A stretch of 64,000 nucleotides of DNA from Mycolicibacterium hippocampi. GTDB taxonomy: Bacteria; Actinomycetota; Actinomycetes; Mycobacteriales; Mycobacteriaceae. The stretch lies in assembly GCF_010723735.1 (NCBI RefSeq), contig NZ_BLLB01000002.1:3968001-4032000 (forward strand), read 5' to 3'. Shown piece after piece: positions 58,168 to 64,000 of this stretch. The stretch's first letter is position 1; every line of letters begins with the position of its first letter. Below the pieces are notes generated by a model. The model was not told where the DNA came from, made no database searches, and saw only the letters and a program-made list of their open reading frames with translations. The translations under genes and the position numbers were made by a program.

Positions 58168-58916
58168 GATTCCGCTTTCGACGCATCCGCGGTGTCGGCT
58201 GGGCCGCTCGAATCACCTTGTGGCAGCAACGCTTCCAGTGCCGACCCGGTGATCCGGCGGAACGCCCGCCTCGGTCGGTTGGCCTCCAGGACGGCCACCT
58301 CCAGCGTCGCCGGCCCCAGGGCACGAGGCTCGCCGCCGTCGCCGCTGGCACTGAGCGCCGCCACGGCGATCGCGACCGCATCGGACAGGCTCGCGTTCTC
58401 GGTGTAGGACTCGTTGAGCGCGGTGGCGATCGGTTCGGTGACCCCACCCATCACGACGAAGTGAGGCTCGTCGGCGATCGAGCCGTCGTAGGTGATGCGG
58501 TACAGCTCAGGGGCTTTGGTCTCGCCGTAGTGGGCGACCTCGGCCACGCACAGTTCCACTTCGTACGGCTTGGCCTGCTCGGTGAAGATCGTTCCCAACG
58601 TCTGGGCGTAGACGTTGGCCAGTTGACGACCGGTCACGTCACGGCGTGAGTACGCATAACCCTGGGTGTCGGCGAACCGGATGCCGCCGCTGCGCAGGTT
58701 GTTGAACTCGTTGAAGCGGCCGACGGCGGCGAAACCGACGCGGTCGTAGAGTTCGCTGACCTTCTGCAGAGACCGCGACGGGTTCTCGGCGACGAACAGC
58801 ACACCGTCTGCGTAGGCCAGCACGACGACGCTGCGCCCCCGGGCGATGCCCTTGCGCGCCAGCTCCGAGCGCTCCCGCATCGCCTGCTCAGGCGAGATGA
58901 AATAGGGAAAGCTCAC
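58164..58916 (-). CDS. prcA: Proteasome subunit alpha
   Basis: Alpha subunit (250 aa) of the 20S core that forms the gated outer rings of the mycobacterial proteasome. The N-terminal gate-like residues SFPYFISPEQAMRERSELAR and KGIARGRSVVVLAYADGVLF are typical, as is the acidic C-terminal tail. It is translated coupled to prcB (start overlaps the prcB end by 4 nt). The ATP-dependent unfoldase Mpa is not in the window. Confidence 0.97.
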   Translation of the reverse strand: MSFPYFISPEQAMRERSELARKGIARGRSVVVLAYADGVLFVAENPSRSLQKVSELYDRVGFAAVGRFNEFNNLRSGGIRFADTQGYAYSRRDVTGRQLANVYAQTLGTIFTEQAKPYEVELCVAEVAHYGETKAPELYRITYDGSIADEPHFVVMGGVTEPIATALNESYTENASLSDAVAIAVAALSASGDGGEPRALGPATLEVAVLEANRPRRAFRRITGSALEALLPQGDSSGPADTADASKAES

Positions 58917-59812
58917 GAATCCTCACCTCGAGGCTCGGCGTCGGGACCGAAGGTGTCTGCCCGCGAACGACTCTCGATGATCTGCCGGCACACCGCGGCG
59001 ATCTGCTGCTCGGGCACATCGGCGGCGCCGTCGGCATCGATGGCCACCGCGGTCGGATAGATCCCCCGCACCAGGTCGGGCCCGCCGGTCGCGGAGTCGT
59101 CGTCGGCGGCGTCGTAGAGCGCCTCGATCGCCACCCGCAGCGCGGAGTCCGCGTCGGTGACCTGCGAGTAGAGCTTCTTCATCGAGGACTTGGCGAAGAT
59201 CGAGCCGGAACCGACCGACTGGTAGCCCTCCTCCTCGAAGTTCCACCCGCCGGCGGCGTCGAACGACACGATCCGGCCCGCGCCCTCGGGGTTCTTGTCG
59301 TCGAGGTCGTATCCGGCCAACAAGGGCAGCGCCACGAAACCCTGCAGCGCCGCACCCAGGTTGCCGCGCACCATGGTGGCCAACCGGTTCACCTTGCCGG
59401 GGAACGTCAGCGCCACCCCTTCGATCTTCTCGTAGTGCTCGAGTTCCACCGCGTACAACCGGGCGAACTCCACCGCGATCGCGGCCGTCCCGGCGATGCC
59501 GGTCACGGTGTATTCGTCGGTGATGTACACCTTCTGGACGTCGCGGCTGGCGATCATGTGGCCCTGGGTCGCCCGCCGATCACCGGCCATCACCACGCCG
59601 CCGGGATACTTCAGCGCGACGATGGTGGTTCCGTGGGGCACCGCGTCCGTCGGTGTCGAACCAGAACCGGAACCTGAACCGGGCAGCAGATGTGGCGCCT
59701 GGTGGCGCAGGAAGTCGGAGAACGAGGACAGGTTCACACCACCATGGGACATAACGTGCGGCAAGGCGTCAAAAGCTCCGGGCAATGATTGTTCGCGGTG
59801 CGGCCAGGTCAC
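58913..59812 (-). CDS. prcB: Proteasome subunit beta
   Basis: Catalytic beta subunit (299 aa). A propeptide of 61 residues, here with a GSGSGSGS stretch, ends at HG before the nucleophile Thr62 of TTIVALKYPGGVVMAGDRRA. After autocleavage this Thr carries out peptide-bond hydrolysis. The start GTG overlaps the pup stop (GTGA). The propeptide contains the conserved LSSFSDFLRHQAPHLLP. The end overlaps prcA by 4 nt. Confidence 0.97.
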   Translation of the reverse strand: MTWPHREQSLPGAFDALPHVMSHGGVNLSSFSDFLRHQAPHLLPGSGSGSGSTPTDAVPHGTTIVALKYPGGVVMAGDRRATQGHMIASRDVQKVYITDEYTVTGIAGTAAIAVEFARLYAVELEHYEKIEGVALTFPGKVNRLATMVRGNLGAALQGFVALPLLAGYDLDDKNPEGAGRIVSFDAAGGWNFEEEGYQSVGSGSIFAKSSMKKLYSQVTDADSALRVAIEALYDAADDDSATGGPDLVRGIYPTAVAIDADGAADVPEQQIAAVCRQIIESRSRADTFGPDAEPRGEDS

Positions 59813-60003
59813 TGGCCGCCCTTCTGGACATAGGCGCGGACGAAGTCCTCGGCGTTCTCCTCGAGAACGTCGTCGATCTCGTCGAGCAGGTCATCGGTCT
59901 CCTCGGCGAGCTTCTCGCGGCGCTCCTGGCCGGCGCCCGTGCTGCCGGCGGGGTCGTCGTCATCACCGCCGCCGCCACCCCGCTTGGTCTGCTCCTGGGC
60001 CAT
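59809..60003 (-). CDS. pup: Prokaryotic ubiquitin-like protein Pup
   Basis: Small modifier (64 aa) that marks proteins for the proteasome after PafA ligation. It ends in the conserved Gly-Gly-Gln (VQKGGQ), which Dop must deamidate to Gly-Gly-Glu. The helical, Mpa-binding part is EKLAEETDDLLDEIDDVLEE. AGGAGG is 6 nt upstream of the ATG. The gene follows dop by 70 nt and is coupled to prcB. Confidence 0.98.
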   Translation of the reverse strand: MAQEQTKRGGGGGDDDDPAGSTGAGQERREKLAEETDDLLDEIDDVLEENAEDFVRAYVQKGGQ

Positions 60004-60033
60004 CGCTGCCTCCTGCGTATGTCTGAATCCACC

Positions 60034-60039
60034 ACACTA
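60034..60039 (-). promoter_or_regulatory. Possible -10 hexamer of pup-prcB-prcA
   Basis: Minus-strand TAGTGT fits TANNNT and would give a 5' leader of about 25 nt that contains the AGGAGG site of pup. No clear -35 was found. Confidence 0.35.
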
Positions 60040-60073
60040 CCGGTCGGCAGCGAGATTGCTGGGGATAGTCCGA

Positions 60074-61573
60074 TCAGCTGGTCGTCAGCTGCTCCACGAG
60101 TTCGACGGCGCTGTTGACCGAGTCGAGCAGAGCCCCGACATGGGCCTTGCTGCCCCGCAGGGGCTCCAGCGTCGGAATCCGCACCAGCGAATCCCCGCCG
60201 AGGTCGAAGATCACCGAGTCCCAGCTGGCGGCGGCGATGTCGGCCCCGAACCGGCGCAGACACTCCCCCCGGAAGTAGGCCCGGGTGTCGGTCGGCGGGT
60301 TGTCGACCGCGTCGAGCACCTGCTGCTCGGTGACCAACCGCTGCATCGAGCCCCGGGCCACGAGACGGTTGTACAACCCCTTGTCCAGGCGCACATCGGA
60401 GTACTGCAGATCCACCAGGTGCAGCCGGGGGGCCGACCAACCGAGGTTCTCCCGTTGGCGGAAACCTTCGAGCAGCCGCAGCTTGGCCGGCCAGTCCAGC
60501 AGGTCGGCACACTCCATCGGATCACGCTCGAGCAGATCGAGCACCTTGGCCCAGGTTTCGACGACATGGGAGGCCCGCGGATCCGGGTCGCGGCTGTCGA
60601 CCAGTTTGGCGACCCGGTCCAGATAGATCCGCTGCAACGCCAACGCGGTGAGTTCGCGACCGTCGGCCAGGGCCACAGTGGCCCGCAATGACGGGTCTCG
60701 GCTGATGACGTGGACGGCGTGCACCGGGCGGGCCAGCACCAGATCGGTGAGGTCGAACCCCTCCTCGATCAGGTCGAGCACCAGAGCGGTCGCGCCGACC
60801 TTCAGATAGGTGGACGTCTCGGCCAGATTCGCGTCTCCGATGATGACGTGCAGCCGCCGGTACTTGTCGGCGTCGGCATGGGGCTCGTCGCGGGTGTTGA
60901 TGATGCCGCGCTTGAGCGTGGTCTCGAGGCCGACCTCGACCTCGATGTAGTCGGAGCGCTGGGAGAGCTGGAAGCCGGGCTCGTCACCCGAGGGTCCGAT
61001 CCCGACCCTGCCCGACCCGGTGACCACCTGGCGGGACACCAGAAACGGCGTCAGGCCGGCGATGATCGCCGAGAACGGTGTCTGGCGTGACATCAGATAG
61101 TTCTCGTGCGAACCGTAGGACGCGCCCTTGTTGTCGATGTTGTTCTTGTAGAGCTGCAGCCGGGCCGCGCCGGGGACGCTGGCGACGTGGCGTGCGGCGG
61201 CCTCCATCACGCGTTCCCCGGCTTTGTCCCAGATCACCGCATCCATCGGGTCGGTGCACTCGGGCGCGGAGTACTCGGGGTGGGCGTGGTCGACGTAGAG
61301 CCGCGCGCCGTTGGTCAGGATCATGTTGGCGGCGCCGACCTCGTCGGCGTCCACGACAGGCGGCGGGCCCGACGCCCGGCTGAGGTCGAAACCGCGTGCG
61401 TCACGCAGCGGGGATTCCACCTCGTAGTCCCACCGGGTGCGCTTGGCGCGCTGGATGCCCGCAGCGGCCGCATACGCCAGCACCGCCTGGGTGGAAGTCA
61501 GGATCGGATTCGCGGTCGGGTCGGACGGCGAAGAGATGCCGTACTCGACCTCCGTTCCGATGATCCGTTGCAT
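60074..61573 (-). CDS. dop: Deamidase/depupylase of Pup, Dop
   Basis: Enzyme (499 aa) that deamidates the terminal Gln of Pup to Glu and removes Pup from substrates. It shares the PafA fold: QRIIGTEVEYGISSPSDPTA, the catalytic Asp in LYVDHAHPEYSAPECTDPM, QLYKNNIDNKGASYGSHENY and GIINTRDEPHADADKYRRLH. It is slightly shorter than M. tuberculosis Dop. The ATG at 61573 is selected because the family begins MQRIIGTE and TACGCT lies 7 nt upstream. Confidence 0.97.
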   Translation of the reverse strand: MQRIIGTEVEYGISSPSDPTANPILTSTQAVLAYAAAAGIQRAKRTRWDYEVESPLRDARGFDLSRASGPPPVVDADEVGAANMILTNGARLYVDHAHPEYSAPECTDPMDAVIWDKAGERVMEAAARHVASVPGAARLQLYKNNIDNKGASYGSHENYLMSRQTPFSAIIAGLTPFLVSRQVVTGSGRVGIGPSGDEPGFQLSQRSDYIEVEVGLETTLKRGIINTRDEPHADADKYRRLHVIIGDANLAETSTYLKVGATALVLDLIEEGFDLTDLVLARPVHAVHVISRDPSLRATVALADGRELTALALQRIYLDRVAKLVDSRDPDPRASHVVETWAKVLDLLERDPMECADLLDWPAKLRLLEGFRQRENLGWSAPRLHLVDLQYSDVRLDKGLYNRLVARGSMQRLVTEQQVLDAVDNPPTDTRAYFRGECLRRFGADIAAASWDSVIFDLGGDSLVRIPTLEPLRGSKAHVGALLDSVNSAVELVEQLTTS

Positions 61574-61580
61574 ACCGCCC

Positions 61581-61586
61581 AGCGTA
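61581..61586 (-). promoter_or_regulatory. Putative -10 hexamer of dop (leaderless)
   Basis: Minus-strand TACGCT fits TANNNT and ends 7 nt before the ATG at 61573. Confidence 0.5.
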
Positions 61587-61667
61587 GAGGTCGAGGTTGC
61601 GGGCAAGGTCACGAGGCTGCGTGGAACGCAGGCGGGCGACGGGGCGCCGTGATGAGATTGGCCGACA

Positions 61668-62813
61668 ATGAGTCCGACCTCCGAACAACGCCTGGCCGCC
61701 GAACGCTGGTTCCTGCAGCACGGTCTGCCCGCCGTGCTGCGCCCCGGCACCTTGGTGCGTCGGACCTGGACGCGGTCGGCACCGGCGTTCGCGGCTTTCG
61801 CGGTGATGCTCGGGTTCTCGATCCTGGTCGTCGCCGTCACCGGGCGGCACACGATCGACATCGACGGTTCACCGACGCGCACCGAGTGGTTTCTGCTCGG
61901 GGTGGTGGTGCTGGTGCTTCCGGCAGCGGCGCTGGCGGGCTGGCTGGTGTCGCGGGTCGAGGAGCTGCGGGTGCGCGGCGCCGTTTCGACCGCGACGATG
62001 GTGGTGGCCGCGCTGGCCGTCGTGTTCGGCGGTCCGAGCTCCTACGTCATCGTCAACGTGACCGTCGAGCTGGTGGTCATCGCGCTGATATTGGTGTGCA
62101 CCGCAACGGGAATCGGTTCGATTCTCGGCTGGGCGGCGCGGGTGACGGGGGCCAACCTCGCGTCTGTTGGCAGCATGCTGCTGCGCGCGCTGCCGGTGAT
62201 GCTGCTGACCGTGTTGGTGTTCTTCAACGGCCCCGTCTGGACGATGGCCTCGACCGTCAGCCGTGCCCGGTTGTGGTTGGCACTGCTGTTCCTGTTCGCC
62301 ATCGCGGCGGCGTTCCTGGTGTCCGGCACGCTGAGCCGGGTCCGCCCGATCCTGCAACCGGATGCCAAGCAACCCGAGGACGCCGCGAAACTGACCGGAA
62401 CGCCGTTCGAGACACTGCCCGACCGGCCCCGCCGGGTCGCGTTGTCCAAGCCGGAACGGATCAACGTGGTGTTCGTGCTTGCGCTGTCCCAGATCGTCCA
62501 GGTACTCACCGTCGCGGTGGTGACCGGGCTGCTGTTCCTTGCGCTCGGGCTGCTCCTGGTGAGTCCGGAGATGTTGGCGGCCTTGACCCAGGGCGGATCT
62601 ACCGACGGCCATTTCCTGGGGATGACGCTGCCGATACCCGACGCGCTGATCCAGGTCACGATGTTCCTGACCGCGTTGACGTTCATGTACCTGGCCGCGC
62701 GGGCCGTGAGCGACAAGGAGTACCGGCAGCAGTACCTCGACCCGCTGATCGACGACCTGCGGCTCACCCTGGTGGCCCGGGACCGCTACCGCGCCGCGAC
62801 GGCGGCACGGTGA
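61668..62813 (+). CDS. Conserved integral membrane protein, Rv2113 type, copy 1
   Basis: Membrane protein of 381 aa with about seven to eight hydrophobic segments, beginning RTWTRSAPAFAAFAVMLGFS after a short N-terminal cytoplasmic stretch (EQRLAAERWFLQHGLPAVLR). The C-terminal part ends with YLDPLIDDLRLTLVARDRYR. M. tuberculosis has a comparable protein (Rv2113) next to dop. It shares N- and C-terminal motifs with the next gene, a paralogue overlapping by 4 nt. No enzymatic motif is seen. Confidence 0.83.
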   Translation: MSPTSEQRLAAERWFLQHGLPAVLRPGTLVRRTWTRSAPAFAAFAVMLGFSILVVAVTGRHTIDIDGSPTRTEWFLLGVVVLVLPAAALAGWLVSRVEELRVRGAVSTATMVVAALAVVFGGPSSYVIVNVTVELVVIALILVCTATGIGSILGWAARVTGANLASVGSMLLRALPVMLLTVLVFFNGPVWTMASTVSRARLWLALLFLFAIAAAFLVSGTLSRVRPILQPDAKQPEDAAKLTGTPFETLPDRPRRVALSKPERINVVFVLALSQIVQVLTVAVVTGLLFLALGLLLVSPEMLAALTQGGSTDGHFLGMTLPIPDALIQVTMFLTALTFMYLAARAVSDKEYRQQYLDPLIDDLRLTLVARDRYRAATAAR

Positions 62814-63970
62814 GCGCACCCGATGTGGCGCTGCGGCAGATCCACGACTGGTTCCTGCACCGCGGACTGCCGTTGGTGCTCACCCGGCGGGTGCGCTCAC
62901 GTGCGCTCATCGCCCGTTCGGCGCCGGTGGTGGCGGGGGTGGGCGCGTTGACCGCCGTGACGATGCTGCTCGCCGACTGGACGGGTGACGATCCCGACTA
63001 CGGCTACATCGTTCGACTGGGGGTCATCGCCGCCGTGCTCGCCGGCGCCCCGTTTGCGCTGCACGTGCTGCACGAGCGCGGCACGACGGCGTCGGAGGCC
63101 GGTAGGCGCACCGCTGCCCTGGCGGTGATGGCGGTATTCGTGCTGCTGATGCCGGTGATCGCCTCGGGATGGTCGGCGGCGGCGCTGGCGGAGGTACCCG
63201 CGTTCCTGGTGGTGTCGTTGCTGGCAATCTGGTTCACCTACCTGGGTTTCGGTTCGATCCTGTTGTGGGCGTTCCGGTTCGCGTGGATCCAGCTGGGCGC
63301 CCTGGGAACGCTGATGAGCCGCGCGCTGCCGCTGCTGATGTTGACCGTGGTCGTGTACTTCACCGGCGAGCTCTGGCAACTGGCCGCCCGACTGACACGG
63401 GAAAGGCTTTGGCAGACAGTCGGTTTCCTTGCCGTGGTGGCGCTGGCGTTCATGGTCGCCACCATCCGCGACGAGGTCAACGCGCTACGTGAGGACCGGT
63501 CCGGGCCGTCTGATCCCACGGCGCTGCTCGCGGCAACTCCGTTGGCCGACCACGCCGGCACTCCCGCCGCCAAGACCCCACTGTCGTTGGCGGAGCAGGT
63601 GAACGTGGTGGCCGTCATGGTCGTCTCCCAGGCCATCCAGGTGGTGTTGTTCACCGCGGGCCTGTTCGTGTTCTTCCTGACCCTGGGGGTGATCGCCATC
63701 CCCGACGAGGTCACGGTGCTGTGGTCCGGCGAGCAGACCTGTGCGGTCGGCGTACCTCCCTGTGCGGGAACGTGGTTCGGCGTCCACGTTCCGATGCCCC
63801 AGACCGTCGTGCACACCTCGCTGTTCGTCGCGGTGCTGTCCGGCCTGTACTTCACCGTGAGCACCAGCGTCGACCCGCTGTACCGGCAACGGTTCTTCGA
63901 ACCGCTGATCGCCGACGTCGCGGTGAGCCTCGCCGGCCGCGACGCCTACCTGGAGCTCGAACGTCCCTGA
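62810..63970 (+). CDS. Conserved integral membrane protein, Rv2113 type, copy 2
   Basis: Membrane protein of 386 aa and paralogue of the preceding gene: the N-terminus QIHDWFLHRGLPLVLTRRVR parallels RWFLQHGLPAVLRPGTLVRR, and the C-terminus FFEPLIADVAVSLAGRDAYL parallels YLDPLIDDLRLTLVARDRYR. About eight hydrophobic segments are visible; one periplasmic loop has two cysteines (SGEQTCAVGVPPCAGTWFG). GTG start overlapping the previous stop (GTGA) indicates coupling. Function unknown. The window ends 30 nt downstream of its stop. Confidence 0.83.
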   Translation: MSAPDVALRQIHDWFLHRGLPLVLTRRVRSRALIARSAPVVAGVGALTAVTMLLADWTGDDPDYGYIVRLGVIAAVLAGAPFALHVLHERGTTASEAGRRTAALAVMAVFVLLMPVIASGWSAAALAEVPAFLVVSLLAIWFTYLGFGSILLWAFRFAWIQLGALGTLMSRALPLLMLTVVVYFTGELWQLAARLTRERLWQTVGFLAVVALAFMVATIRDEVNALREDRSGPSDPTALLAATPLADHAGTPAAKTPLSLAEQVNVVAVMVVSQAIQVVLFTAGLFVFFLTLGVIAIPDEVTVLWSGEQTCAVGVPPCAGTWFGVHVPMPQTVVHTSLFVAVLSGLYFTVSTSVDPLYRQRFFEPLIADVAVSLAGRDAYLELERP

Positions 63971-64000
63971 TCCCAACGTCCTTGATCCGAGCGCCCTTCG

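Noticed and set aside
61106..62809. Long reading frame running into the second membrane protein
   Set aside because: It crosses dop antisense and the first membrane gene in another frame; homology to the paralogue begins only at 62810.
1..64000. CRISPR arrays, tRNA or rRNA genes, complete insertion sequences, prophage
   Set aside because: None was seen: no regularly spaced identical repeats beyond the short tandem arrays listed, no cloverleaf-like sequence, and no transposase or integrase.

Overview
The window looks like the chromosome of a non-tuberculous Mycobacterium/Mycolicibacterium. It is GC-rich and carries actinobacterial and mycobacterial hallmarks: the Pup-proteasome genes (dop, pup, prcB, prcA, pafA, pafB, pafC), rbpA, F420-dependent PPOX-fold proteins, a 13E12-type HNH protein, a tatA-tatC-helY block and an aerobic cobalamin pathway. 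The polyprenol mannosyltransferase and the apolipoprotein N-acyltransferase are two separate overlapping genes, as in M. smegmatis; in M. tuberculosis they are one fused protein. No tRNA, rRNA, CRISPR array, complete insertion sequence or prophage was recognised. All identities come from reading translated sequence and from remembered gene families and gene order; no database search was run.

Layout. 1-2.7 kb: end of a polyamine-type ABC importer (solute-binding protein, two permeases). 2.7-6.2 kb: a small metal/stress-like patch with a ZIP transporter and a phosphoribosyltransferase-hydrolase fusion plus PhoU preceded by DosR-like boxes. 6.2-20 kb: accessory genes (EamA exporter, enoyl-CoA hydratase, DoxX protein with an 11-residue repeat tail, RDD protein, FadR-type regulator, DUF4333 lipoprotein, copper amine oxidase, carboxylesterase, lipoproteins, a winged-helix/hydrolase fusion regulator). 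20-25.9 kb: rbpA and the ppm1-lnt-amidohydrolase-fxsA-PPOX operon, the Rv2050-Rv2053c type region. 26-27.2 kb: 13E12/HNH protein. 27.3-37.5 kb: cobalamin genes cobN, cobG, cobH, cobIJ and cobL, with a TetR/kinase pair between cobIJ and cobL. 37.5-41.7 kb: SDR, F420-type reductase, PepE-like peptidase, 5'-3' exonuclease, DUF4333 membrane protein (the Rv2073c-2074 and Rv2089c-2091c types). 41.8-50 kb: helY, tatC, tatA, pafC, pafB, a methyltransferase, pafA. 50-57.8 kb: an accessory island between pafA and prcA, holding a WXG/DUF1023 pair and a three-enzyme betaine-to-glycine demethylation operon with an IclR regulator and a truncated permease. 57.9-64 kb: a frameshifted helix-turn-helix gene, prcA, prcB, pup, dop and two paralogous membrane proteins.

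How the genes work together. Dop deamidates Pup, PafA ligates it to substrates, and PrcA/PrcB form the proteasome core; PafB/PafC are WYL-type regulators of the DNA-damage response. CobG, CobH, CobIJ, CobL and CobN are consecutive or linked steps of corrin-ring synthesis; cobK and cobM are not in this window. The island operon encodes, in order, a dimethylglycine-dehydrogenase-like protein, a monomeric sarcosine-oxidase-like protein and a Rieske GbcA-like oxygenase. Together these could take glycine betaine to glycine, although the usual reductase partner is absent and the transporter gene is a remnant. Two 15-bp palindromes upstream are the likely IclR operators.

Regulation visible in sequence: a perfect CRP-type palindrome before cobG, a SigH/SigE-type promoter before rbpA, DosR-like boxes before the PRTase fusion, 11-bp direct repeats before a lipoprotein next to a winged-helix regulator, and at least fourteen genes whose start codon lies 6-8 nt after a TANNNT -10 hexamer, which suggests leaderless transcripts.
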